From: Baylisascaris procyonis
Lineage: Eukaryota; Nematoda; Chromadorea; Rhabditida; Ascarididae
Direction: 5' to 3'
DNA: 64,000 bases
Assembly (NCBI GenBank): GCA_037389465.1
Contig: JAZARR010000146.1
Span: 2,232,001 to 2,296,000 of the forward strand
The notes below the pieces were generated by a model that was not told the DNA's origin, did no database searches, and worked only from the letters and a program-made list of their open reading frames with translations. This document shows, one piece after another, positions 29,601 through 41,133 of the stretch (position 1 is the first letter of the stretch; every line of letters starts with the position of its first letter). Made by a program: the position numbers and the translations under genes.

Positions 29601-30336
29601 AATAAAAGCAATCCTATGTCTGTTTGCCGCACTATGTATTACCGAGTTACCACATGTGTTATTTCACCGCGGGAAGCATCAACGAGAAAAGGACAGATCT
29701 TTTGAAAGTAAAACGGTGCAATAAAATACACTGCCGCTTTGTTCACAAACATCCCTTAATTGTGTTTTTTGTTTCTCTTTGCGCTATAAAAATCAACGAT
29801 ATCTTCCACCGAATGAATACCTTTCATCCTGAATGAATATCTAAATGAATATCTTCTATCTTTATACTCTTATTCTCTCTTATTTCCGGTTCGCTTGAAG
29901 AATGAAAAAAGTGTTTTATAGTGTGGAAACATTACACAAAAGGCGGAGCATATTTTGAGCTGCTCACTCGGCAGTTGTAAGAGTAAATGACAGACACCTA
30001 ACAATATATTAACAGGTATACTATCCGATAATATGAACTCCATCACTACAATAACAACTTTATTGAGCATTTTTATTTGAAATGAGGGACTTCATAAAAC
30101 AAAAATAATCAATCATAGTGAAATAAGTTGAAATAACATACATTTTGTCGATATGATTTCGCATTAAACGTTGATGGAGCAATTGCAATTTGCGCCGATT
30201 TGGCCAGAAGATAGTCTTTGATTTTTTCTATCTGAAACTTCCACGTCATTTGAAATTGTAAGCAAACGCCTTCGAAACAATAATACGCGATCGCATATTC
30301 GAGTGAAATCCGTCCTCCAAAATCAATGGTTTCCAT
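26665..30336 (-). CDS. GAPR-1/GLIPR2-like CAP-domain protein, 4 exons, 227 residues if started at the local ATG
   Basis: CAP superfamily protein (SCP/TAPS, PR-1 fold) most like the intracellular GAPR-1/GLIPR2 group. Exons: 30142-30338, 28954-29096, 27814-27927 and 26665-26896, with GT-AG and matching phases. The CAP domain runs from about residue 60 (SYRQNLLKYHNIYRSRHGAP) through RYGESLFFYAAKEF, TGHFTQLIWKSTKNLGIGVA and VVVKYDPPGNIQ to LENVSPARY and a TGA. The cavity residues His70, Glu116, Glu143 and His162 are all present. There is no signal peptide, and the ending ENVSPAR resembles the GAPR-1 ending ENVLPPK (from memory). The ATG at 30336 gives a self-contained protein, but the reading frame is also open to the acceptor at 30339, so this could be the C-terminal half of a larger protein encoded together with the upstream exons. 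Confidence 0.88.
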
Positions 30337-30508
30337 AACTAATATCAAAATAAAAATGCTTAGAATAGCATTTCAAAATGCTCATATTTTACACGAATTT
30401 TATCAAAGCCTAAGATCAATCCTTCATATTTTTCAATAATTGAGTACACCATTCGAACAAAATCATTTACGATCATTGTTTTTCAAGTTTATTGTTGAGA
30501 ATGCTTAC

Positions 30509-33500
30509 CGTTGTAAAGCTGGAGATCTTTTGTTGTGACAAATCGGAAAACAGCTTCTTGTATGCTTTGATTTGTGAGCTATCAAACTTGTGAATTTCCG
30601 ACGGTGACTTTCGCAATATAGGTGATTCATGAAGTTTGCGAAAGTCAGCCACTTCGGACGATGCCTTAGCCTCTGAGGATCCTGATCCTGCCTTCGATAT
30701 AACGACATATGAAATCCTTTAAAAATTCTCTTTCCGATACAGTTATTGTGTATAAAAATCAAATAAGCAAGAGTTTATTTGAAAATTTATTGGGATGTTG
30801 TGATTCGATGATTGCAAAATCCACCTATATTAAGTAATCACTAAACATCTAGCTCCATTGATTAGGAACCTATAATATTCGAAAATTCCCAAATATTGTA
30901 AAATTTCCAAACTTCTCGAAATTAAGCCAAAATATGTGATCTATATAGCACAACTTGCAAATCAATGCCGAAATATTTTAAACTTTTTTGCTAAAGCAAC
31001 ACATAATTGCTCTAATCTCCCAGCTTATAGGCACTCATTCTATCATTCGCTATTTAAAATAATCGGCCTCAAACTTTCGTGTTGACTTTGAATTCACTGA
31101 AGCACAAAGTGAGAAAGAATAGTAATGATTTACTCGATGAAGCCGCTTTTACATGGTAGACAACTCTCAGAACAACGTTCTTTTGCGCACGTCAATCGAG
31201 CACTACTTTTAAATCTCGATAAAGGAATCTTTTGATATGGAGGATTTGTGAGGGTAGCATCGTCGATACTGAGTTTCATATAGAGATCCTTCTGAAAAAA
31301 AAAAAAAAAAAAATTTCTTTGCATTCTTATTTATTTAGAAATCGCATTACAATTATGAAAACAATAAAAAATTAAAAAAAGAAACAAGCAAGAGGAATAA
31401 AAACTAATTTATGCGTAAACAATTGTTGAGCTCTTCTCATGTTGTTTATTTGGGTCCACTCTATTGCCGAATGATTCAAAATCTCAGAAAATATTTTCAA
31501 CGATTTCCTTGCACCATTTTAGGTGCATAAATTAACTATAGCCTTCGCGAGCAGTGTTATCCCCACATATTTCCCTTACCTCTTCCTCCTTCCACCCTCC
31601 CCCACCCCCCCCATTCCCCCATTCCCCCTTTCCCAACAGCAATCGATTATGCCAAAGCATAAACTTTCTTGCAGTGTGTTTATTTTCATTCAACGGTTTC
31701 CTCAAGGCTATGCTTTGCATGCTTCGGGATGTGTTTTTACTATGTGTGGTCATTATTTCAGATAAGAAGGAAACATTGTACAGCTGAGATTGTTGTGTTT
31801 CCTATGAACAGAACTGTATTTCGTGGTTGATTTCGCAATAGAATTTGAATAGATGAGTAGACGATTCAATGCGGAAGTTACCTGCTTTGGTGAGGAGATT
31901 ATCGAACCAACAAGGCATTTGCCTTGATTTGGAGAATGTATACAGCTCGAAGAATAAAGTGCATGTGGGACTGATTTCTGCACGAGTTCAGCATCCTCGG
32001 AACGTGAACATGCGCAACGACTATCTGATTCCGGTGAAGTGCTCTCGTCATCACAGACACAGAACCTGCGTTGACATTACTAGATGAAACAAGTTCTGAG
32101 AATAGCCCCTCTCGTCGTTCATTCATTAATTTTTTGTTCACTAACAACTACAACAGCATTTAATTCACTGCGTGCGAATAGGAAAATAAAAGCTTGCGAG
32201 AGAGTAGCAATATCGGGTCTATTTTTTGACTGGAAATTTCGAAAAAAAAAAGAAAAAGAAACGAAACAACTGAGAAGAATCTTCAGTCATGTATCAAGAC
32301 TTGCTTGGAATCCATCACGTCATAACAGCAACAATACTAACTGCGCTACTTCCAAGGAACGCCGAAAGAAAATCGCCAAAAAAATTAGTCCTTCCAATGT
32401 TCACCTTGTTATGCCAGAATGTTTCCTACACAATATGTTGTCATAGCGGTGTATTAGTGAAAATCAGTTGCTTACTTACGAAGCACGGTATTTCTATTTT
32501 GATCCAATAACATAAATTATTGAGCAACTGAGGATTCGATGAATTGAATGTAATGCAGCAAAAATTTGCAGAACTTCAAAAACGTAGTGAATGATCCAAT
32601 ATTTACATTGATTACGATGCAAACAGAACGTGAAGATAGCTTTTTATTTATTTTTCACTAAACAAAGGGGTATACAAATTACCGGAATTTGTATCGTTGA
32701 TTCTTTATGTCACTAATTTCGGAGTATCCAAGCGCCTTATACCTTTGCACGATCACATCCAATCCCTCATCCTGAAAAGCGCATAAGCATTTCGCATAAA
32801 ACACAAAAGTTTATTTTCACATTGCTATTGTTTTCCAAGGTAAACGATAAACTATTGAGGTGAATTATTTCGCGGTGCGATGGAAATAGGAAGGCTCCAA
32901 TGTGAAACTTTTTTCCTCAATCCGTTGCATAAAACTGGTGTCGCTCATGATTCTGGGATTTGCCTCTTACTAGTAGATTGACTGGAGGACAACACTGTAC
33001 CAAGAACGCTTACAAATTTATCTGGCATCATTCCCAGCTATCGTTGATGATAAGGGACATGTCGCAAACGTTTTGCATCAAATTCTAAGGCTTTATGACC
33101 TTTTTCAGTATGATTTTCTCAGAGTGGGGAAAAAAATTCATTAAAAATTATCGACCTGAAATCGAATGATATTTAAGCATTAAGCAATTGTGAATGCTTT
33201 ACGAATAAACTAACATTGCCATTGACGAGATTACTGTATGAAAATGCGACAAAAAGGACGACTCGAAATGAGAGCATTCTTACTGCGTTATTACTACAAA
33301 TGCCAATAAGTGGCACGTTAATATAGCGCTCCATCAAATGAAAACCGGAAATGAATGTTACTTGAAAGATAATTTAGTGCATCATGCAAGCGCACTGATC
33401 CACCCACATACAAATCAACTTATGCTCTCTTGTACTCTACTTGCCACTTGCTACGCCCATTATCGCATTAAAAAAATATGCAAGGTAAATTCATCTCGTT

Positions 33501-36500
33501 GTACATTATGATTTCGCGTACACAATTATGTTTCCTTATCTCGTGTGAAATCAAAAGTGCATCTACTACTTACTAAATGATTATAAAAAATATGTGTTCA
33601 TCGGAAAGGAAGTTCCGTGCTAATTAATGCAAACAATAGAAAAGAGTTGAGGCTGACATCATAGATCAGAGTTCATCGACAACAATTTATAAAAATTTTT
33701 CTTTGCCTCGAATCAAACATCATGTTATGGGATCAAAGATCGAACATTCTATGAAATCAAAAACAATGTTATTAAAAGTCATGGTCTCTTACAAGTGGTA
33801 TTGCCCCGATCACAGCTTGGCTGTCCCAGCTAAATGATCACTTGCTTTAGAAATAAAAAAAAAACACTAATGCAAGCGTTGTCGCTATAAATTAGTCACG
33901 TCTTCTCAACGTTTCGTTAATAATTTCGGACATCGAAGCCTATTTGAATTGAATAAGACTTGGAAAAAGCGATAGACTAGATTCGTGGAGTGATAGCGCA
34001 ATAATTTTTTTTTTAAATCGAAGCTCAGAATAACCTCAAAAATCTGCTAACCACCATGAAATATGTTGCGTAAATGATGCTCATTGATGAGTGTTGCATC
34101 AAGCAAACATACATAAATGTAAATTTGTGCGAATGTGCATTTTTTGCACACATTTGATTTCATTTTGCAGTCCACTTCAACTTGTAATAAACACGTTAAG
34201 AACAACTAATAAAAAATAAACATGTTTACGGTAATGTGTGATTGCAATAAAGAACCGTAAAAAATATCCAACACCGATAATAAATTAACTGAAAAGTAGT
34301 TTGATGACAGGTGAAAGCATTGCCCGTGTGCTAGATTCGAATCCGCAATCGTTCACATTCTCCGCAAGTGCTTAGTGGGGGAGTTTGTCATCATCTTTTT
34401 TTTTTTTTTTTATGATTTATTTCCCGTCAGTTCTGTAATGCAATGTGATGGTTGCAATGAATCCAGGCTAAAGTTGGTTTCATGCATGAGACGTCGACTG
34501 AGAAATGCATTCAGAAATGATGAATAGAGCTTATTGAAGAGGTCATTGAAGCGAATGAGAGTTAGCAGAACGATGAAGTAGAACAAGAGAGGAGAAAGAA
34601 AGAGGGAATAAATTCAGAAACTAAAAAATGGATAGAGGCGGAAAAATACTGATCGTAGCTTTTATTGGGAATTTCATTCAAAAATGAAACCTAAATAAAT
34701 AAGCAACGTCGAACAAACATTGTCATTGGTCATTCACAACGATGAGATGTGTGTGCATCTAGAAAATCTCTACTCGAATAACACTAAACCACTTACAACG
34801 AAATAGAATTTGCTAATGAATAAATGAGTATGAGTTATTCAAGCACTTTTTCTATGAGCAATCACCGAGTTAAAGCTTTTTTGGCAGATGGGGTTAAGAA
34901 TTTGTCATTACTGATCTCGATCCTTTAGTTAATGATCCATTGCCTGTGATTTCGAACTTTCGTTGGTCAGCATGTGAGCATCATGTGCATAAAAAATATC
35001 GTGGTATTTTTTTGATAATATTGTGATATAGGCAGATAATATTGTGATCTGTGTTAAAAGAAGTGCACAGGAATGGCGGAAAAGGCAAGACGCTAAATAC
35101 TTTAATTGAAATCCGTTAAGAACGCAAATTCTTTCATCTAGAAAACAAATGTAAGCACTGTTGGCAGCTACCTGTTGACAACGCGCAAAGGCAATTAGCG
35201 TCTGTATGGCACATCTATCAAACCACACTTGCTAAAGTTTTCCAGAAAATAGTAGTGTGCAATTCGGGTGAACCACTGCCCTCGCAATCAAGCATTCCTA
35301 ACCTGCATGGATAAAACACCTAGAATGTATGAATTGAGGAATGGTGTTGGTGCAAACGAACAGGTAAGCAGTGGAACATAAAGTTTCCTAAACAGCTCAT
35401 AGTTAAGTTTACATTGGTTGGTACTCTGCAGGTACACATTTGTAAAGCATAAACATACCAAAATGATGTGAATTTTGCAACCACTTAACGCTCATGTGAA
35501 GGGGAAATGTGGAGCACATTGAACTTCGAGGTCCCCATTAAACATCTAATTGAATTACACACACTTTACCGCAAATTCAAGTGACATAGCAGACAATGTA
35601 CTCCGCACTAATCGACACGTTGACCGGTGCAAATTTCGAACAGGTTTTATGGTCAACTAACACATAAAAAGAAGTTCTTTACTGCATATAGTTTTAACGC
35701 AACGTGAATAATCATTTCCATTCAACGTAATTGAAATTAACGGTCGTAGCACACCGGAAGGTAGCTGCTCATCGTTTCCTTCCACACCACTGAGATCACT
35801 CGCGATTTCACTCTTTTCTTAAAAAATTTCTCATCAATACCGGCTGCATTATGAAATGATTAATATAGAAAATACCAAAAAGCTAAAGCGTGCTAGTGAT
35901 GTGCCTTCAGCATACAAGTAAGAATTTACCATATAATAAGAAATAATAAATTCTATGAACATACAAGTAAAGCAACATAATCCCTAATATTAATATAAAT
36001 ACATGTAGACACCCAAAAAAAGCCAAAAATACCATTGACAAAAAAATAATGCATACAACTGGCCACCTGACTAAAGAGAAATAATAAAGACATAAGGAAA
36101 AAGAACTAGGAGGATTGACTGAGAGGAGCGACGCCGAGAAGAGTGCCCAAAAAACGTTTCGGCCTTAAACATTAACGTTTTCCAATATAATATAGGTCAT
36201 TGGTAAACTTTTTAAAAACGGCCTCATGACCTGAGAAAAACAAAACAAAAAAAAGGATTTCAGCATATCAGACGTATTTGACAATATTGCACTAAAAACA
36301 TCAATCAAATTTGGCACATAATGTTTGATACTAAAGCATTTAGCACTTAGAATAGTGCATTACTTAATTTGGGAGAAATAAGCAACATTCGGTGGTTTTT
36401 TTTAACGGTAATGTTATTGTTCTAAATATATAATAGGCACTTGTTCTAAATTAGCAGCGCTAAAGCGGAATGTTCCATCTATCGGAATCTTGTTATATTG

Positions 36501-39500
36501 GCCAACACCTATTCATATCTACAGAACGTAGCGAACGACCAATTTGTTCAGTGTCTACAACTCTATAATCATAGAAGAAGTTGTACCTATTTTTCTCGGC
36601 CATCCAGTAAGCTTATTCTTCGCGATCTTGTTATTTGCTACTTAAACCCAGCTCAGCGCAATGCAATCACTACCAACAACGGTTTCTGCAATTTTTACTT
36701 TCTTCCTAAGTTCATATTTCAAAGCCAACATTTGAACCTATCAAACTGAACATAGAACGATTTCCAATTCGCTTTCGTTTCATTCAGTTCGATCTATAAA
36801 GGAAGCATTCATCCATCCAATGTTAGCGGTTTTGCTAATAAAACCAAAATATTTCCTCGACGTGAATAAAATTTTTTGCAACGATTTTTTTCACCTCTTT
36901 CCAACTTTTAAAATTACTTTTTTTATATTAACAGGCATCACTCGGAATATTGCAACCTTACAATGCTTTTTGACCATTCGAACCTGGATATGAGTTCCAG
37001 AAATAAGAATCTGCTATACCCTTGCTGACCCGTTGGCTAGCATTTCACCCGAAAATTTCGTAGAAATTAACAAAGTTACATGACATCGCAAAAGCTGGTT
37101 TCCCGAAAGTGCTAGTAATACTTTTTTAATGAGTCTCTTCGTTTGCCTCGTAAATTGAGCTCTGAAAAATTGGCGCCGAAATTATGATAACTTCGGCCTC
37201 AGAATTGATCATGAGGAATCGATACTACCTTTTTGCATCATTTTGAAATTTGACGATGCCAAACTTTGAAGTAAGTTTTTAGTGATTTCTTTCACTGAAC
37301 GCTTTTCAGAAGCAGTCGAACCATTGAGAATGCAAATCAACTGATTGCAGCTCTGAATATGAATTTCCGCAGATTTCAGTCTCTGCACGCATCCTTCGGA
37401 ACGAGGGCGGCGGAATATGTTCCTACAGTCATAAGAGAAACAACGGTGAATACACTCGACGGGCAGAAGATTAACCTAAGCCATAAGCTTCACGCTACCG
37501 ACCTGCAAGAAATAAAGGCCGACTGCAATGAGACGGAGCGACTGTCTAAAAAAGACCACACAAACCAACTGGATCCGAGAAGTGTTGAATCGGAGCAAGT
37601 GGATGCGTTATGATGAGGCAGTTATTCGTTATGAATCCCCTGTTGATTGAAATAAATAAATGAAATAAATAATCATACTACATTGATCACTAGCTGCAAT
37701 TGGTGCCATAATAAAATTCTATCAACGATTGATTGTTGCAAAATGCAATCAACGATTGCAAATTGAACCGTTGCAAATTATTTGCAAAATCATTGCAAAT
37801 ACTCATCAATTATTGCAAAATTGCATTGTGAAATGATTTGTCGAAAATTTTTCAATAAAATCGGCAAATGTATCACATCAGCCTATTCGTATGCTTTCAA
37901 ATGTTTCACTTTCTTGTCCTTCCAACTATCACCATTTCCACGTCATATAGGCACACATACACAATGTGATGCCTCTTTGAATGTGCCACGTATTGTATAT
38001 ATGAGGATGTACTTTCGTCGGTCAAAACGATTTCTTTCAGTCACATTCTATGCACAATGAACGATAAAGTTGTCTATCCTCTATTCACATACTGTTTCTA
38101 CGCGTTATTCATGGTTAAGTAACTTTTTTTTTTTGCAATTTTTAGATTGAAAACTCGAAAAGTGATATTAAAGATAAGTTTATTTCAGCATTTTTATTGA
38201 TGTTCACATATCATGTAAACTTGTTGAGTGATTTATTCAACAATATTAGTGATTCATGTTGGAATTGTACAAGTGATGTAGATATTGGGCAATGGAATTT
38301 CAAAAAAAAAAAAGAGCATTAAATCACTTCGAAGCATCCAACTGATTCACTCACAGTGAAGATGCGTCAAAATAAAATCGTATGATTACCTATTCACGAA
38401 ATGCGTTTTTACCGATTAATCTTTTCTTCCGTACTTTGTTTTCCCATTCTTCTCCTCTTTCTCGTTTTTTTTTCTCTGTTTTGCGTTGTTTCTATTCTTG
38501 AAACTATCTATACCTTATCTATATATCCAGAAATATCTTATAGTGTTCACTGCAGCTATCACTAATTAGCTAGAATAAGGGTGACTATTTTTATTTCAAA
38601 TGAGATCTTTTGATCCATCCCACTGTGGATTCGACTTGTTAATATTTAAAATTCGCAGTCGTTGAGCAGAAAATTTGAAAAACGAAGTTTTTTAGAGTTT
38701 TGTTGATCACATCAATAGCGTGTTTAGCGTCTAGCATCATTCTGCTATCAACTGTTATTGAGCTTAAATCCGGTGTTAGTTTCCTCAACGAATTAATGGC
38801 TGCACAGCACCATGTAATATACAGAATTTGCTTGAGTGCCTCAAATACAACGATGTGATCCAATCAAAAACTAGTGCTCATATAATATCTCTTTCACTGT
38901 GGGAACTAATTTGCACTTGTTTAAATGGCTATACTAGAACGTACCTCTCAAGTAATTAAAACCGTTGAAAGGTTTGTTACTGGGTCCGTGTGATCAAGAT
39001 ACGCCATTGTGACCCCAGCGCGGCGCTTTTTGTGGTAGCAATAACGCATTTGAAAGAGGAACTGAAGCCAGCTGGCTGTAATGAAAAGCTCTCTGAAACG
39101 TTTAGGAGTAATAATACTGTGGTATTTTAATATTTACTAGTTGAGAGCTGACGCACCGTAAGAAATCAAATGCATTATGCAAATCTACTTGCACGACTAT
39201 TCCACGGTTCATGAGTTCATTGTGGAAATACACCGTACCGGAGATGTCTTATCGCTGCAATAAATGAAGATAATTTTCGCTATACGTTGAGTTGAATTGT
39301 AATCAGTAACGAAGCTAATGACTTCATGATGTTTTATGATGTGTACCTTCGATGACACAAACAATTATTTTTGAAGAGACGAAACGATTGGGAATTAACA
39401 TAAGAAGCGATCGCGTGATTCAAGATCACCGGCAATGGGCCCAGTTGGTGAAGATACTTGATCGGATAATTGTTTGCTATCAGCAATGAGGCATAGAGTT

Positions 39501-39538
39501 CGCCGCCTATTATGAACGTCAGAATCGAATGCAAACAT
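30509..39538 (-). CDS. Unrecognised cysteine-containing protein, 7 phase-compatible exons (318 codons), directly upstream of the CAP protein
   Basis: Exons by hand: 39400-39538 (ATG at 39538, MFAFDSDVHNRRRTLCLIAD), 38684-38799 (INSLRKLTPDLSSITVDSRM), 35172-35231 (VWFDRCAIQTLIAF), 32683-32771 (DEGLDVIVQRYKALGYSEIS), 31882-32065 (FCVCDDESTSPESDSRCAC), 31134-31291 (CAKERCSESCLPC) and 30509-30716 (EVADFRKLHESPILRKSPSE). All seven keep an open frame and matching phases. The middle exons carry ten cysteines, including two C-x-C pairs, suggesting metal binding or disulphides; no signal peptide is visible. I recognise no family. The last exon ends in phase 0, while the next exon downstream (30338) needs phase 1. 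So either a microexon is missing or this gene ends by reading through to the TGA about 40 bases after 30509. The first three exons are the least sure; those at 31.1-32.8 kb are the best. Confidence 0.5.
31580..31640 (-). other. G-tract cluster on the transcribed sense strand (possible G-quadruplex)
   Basis: The plus strand is C-rich with six or more runs of three to eight C separated by one to three bases. The RNA-sense minus strand therefore has consecutive G-runs able to form a quadruplex. It lies in the intron between the 31.88-kb and 31.13-kb exons of the unrecognised gene. Confidence 0.6.
36155..36231 (-). ncRNA. Degenerate hammerhead-like motif, minus strand (Penelope-like relic)
   Basis: Read on the minus strand: GGTCATGAGGCC (36231-36220), a roughly 55-base loop, then GGCCGAAACG (36164-36155) and a T-run. 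The arrangement is the same as at 20.08 kb: core, GGCC stem, loop, GGCC, GAAACG. The first core box matches CTGATGA at only five of seven positions, so activity is unlikely. No reverse transcriptase was found beside it. It lies in a 3.4-kb intron of the unrecognised gene. Confidence 0.35.
37359..37613 (+). CDS. Unrecognised plus-strand frame with real ATG in an intron
   Basis: 84 codons, MNFRRFQSLHASFGTRAA at the start and LHATDLQEIKADCNETERLS near the middle. It is GC-richer than its surroundings. Another frame over the same DNA reads TNWIREVLNRSKWMRYDEA, so which frame, if any, was coding is unclear. Short ATAAATGAAATAAATA-type repeats follow, as at the tail of some retroelements. Most likely a piece of an old mobile element. 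Confidence 0.25.
   Translation: MNFRRFQSLHASFGTRAAEYVPTVIRETTVNTLDGQKINLSHKLHATDLQEIKADCNETERLSKKDHTNQLDPRSVESEQVDAL
37721..37830. repeat. Cluster of TTGCAAA-type short repeats
   Basis: In 110 bases the heptamer TTGCAAA or its close variants occurs about seven times and the undecamer ATCAACGATTG twice. The spacing is irregular, so it is not a simple tandem array. It may be a binding-site cluster or a cryptic repeat. It lies in an intron of the unrecognised minus-strand gene. Confidence 0.6.
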
Positions 39539-39602
39539 TGCGTCAACAACTATGAACGATGTTAAACGAATAAAATCAACAAGATAAAAACGAATATAAA
39601 GT

Positions 39603-39872
39603 TTAATTTCTATACCACTCCGAAGTGTTTAAAGAAACTTCATTAGTGGAAGTTTGGAATACGCGTTGAGTCGAATATTTCTGGATGAGACGACATCCGG
39701 TGGTTTGCTTGAGTGATTTCGCTATATAAAGGCGAACAAGTAGAAAATCAATTTTTTGACTTATAGATGCAATAGATGAGATATTATTCATATATATTCT
39801 GCCAAAAAGAATTATGATTATCGAATGAAAATTTTGTGGCATAGACAATAAGCACAAATGAATGATTAGCAA
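39603..39872 (-). CDS. Unrecognised short frame between the TIA-like gene and the cysteine-containing gene
   Basis: 89 codons on the same strand as both neighbours, ending SLKQTTGCRLIQKYSTQRVF and, further on, NTSEWYRN before a stop. It could be a 5' exon or leader of the downstream gene or a small gene of its own. The upper half is AT-driven and looks non-coding. No family was recognised. Confidence 0.2.
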   Translation of the reverse strand: MLIIHLCLLSMPQNFHSIIIILFGRIYMNNISSIASISQKIDFLLVRLYIAKSLKQTTGCRLIQKYSTQRVFQTSTNEVSLNTSEWYRN

Positions 39873-40977
39873 TGAAGCATAGTGTCAGTAAACGAATGTC
39901 TAAGAAAGAGCTGGAGGACACGTCAAATATGGAAGAGGTGATACTTCTCACAGAATGAAAACATCACAGTTTATATAGTCGATTGAAATATGCAAAGCAT
40001 TATTGAAACGTTTCTCAGAACAAAACAACAATAGATTTAAACGATGCACTAATGACTCTGTAATTGAATGCACATTTATCACTTCAAAGTATACTCTCTT
40101 CATAAATAATTCAAAAATTCATCAATATCGCGAATATTATAAATTAAGTTGGAGAATTTCGGAAAGAAATTGATTTATATCTTTTTTGGGGAATGAAGAT
40201 TATTTAGATGATTGCTGTATTAGCTCAATAAGTCTAAAATAGAGCTGATTTGATGAAAATATAGATAAAGCTTGATGAATTTAGGTTTGCTTTTAGGCAA
40301 TTTTATCGTAGAAAAAAAAGTTTTTTTTTTTTGAAATAATGATATATCATAATCAATTAGCAACTAATTAGTTGTAGAATTGAAATCATAGGACATTGTT
40401 GATGAAGTTTCTATTAGAGGCGAGTGAAAACAAGCGAGCACATATGGGAATATTGTACATTTGATAGTAAGTTTAGATGAAATAAGAACGCTCATTGACT
40501 AGTTGATTTTTTTTTTTTTTTTGGAAGAGAGGCGCCATGTGCATAGGCATCCATGCCATTCATCTTACGACAGTGATGACGCTCCCTGTCCTATCGTTTA
40601 TAGGAAAACTCTCCTGTAAACATTAAAATCTAATGTGATACAGAATTAATGACGTCACAAATATGTTGGATACACTTTGCCACAAATTATTTCAATAAAG
40701 AGGATAGAAATTTAGTGAATTAAAACATAAAATAATTATGTTGCAATTTAAAAGTATCAATCTATAAATGAAGAAAATTAGGCATATCTAATATAATGCT
40801 TGAATCGATTGCAAATTAAAAATTTGTGAAAAAAAAAAGATAAAGTTAAGCTTTCAATAACAAAAGTGTTTCATAATCGGTTATGGGCATTTTCTGCATG
40901 TAAAAGTAATCAAGATTTTCTCTAAGATCTTGAAACTTTTCTCTTTAGTGGAAAAACTCTTACGGTTGTGGAGGCCA

Positions 40978-41133
40978 CTATGCTTGCCAAGGCTGTATGG
41001 CTGCTGCCTGACCATAAAATTGAGACAAACACTGGTTTTGACTCCAAGCCAAAGGGTTTGCGATCGGGTTCATGCCGAGGAAATTCGCACCGACCAAACT
41101 GAGACCATTTAGGGCCGCTTGGTTCGTCATTAA
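40978..41133 (-). CDS. tiar: TIA-like gene: terminal exon
   Basis: LMTNQAALNGLSLVGANFLG and onward to QFYGQAAAIQPWQA, then TAG. It is in phase 0 with the RRM3 exon and follows a TTGCAG acceptor. The tail is short compared with the longer Gln/Tyr-rich prion-like tail of vertebrate TIA proteins. A small exon might be missed in the 988-bp intron before it. Confidence 0.75.
   Translation of the reverse strand, partial: LMTNQAALNGLSLVGANFLGMNPIANPLAWSQNQCLSQFYGQAAAIQPWQA

Noticed and set aside
34335..34360. GATTCGAATCC, a B-box-like word
   Set aside because: The flanking five-base stems do not pair on either strand.
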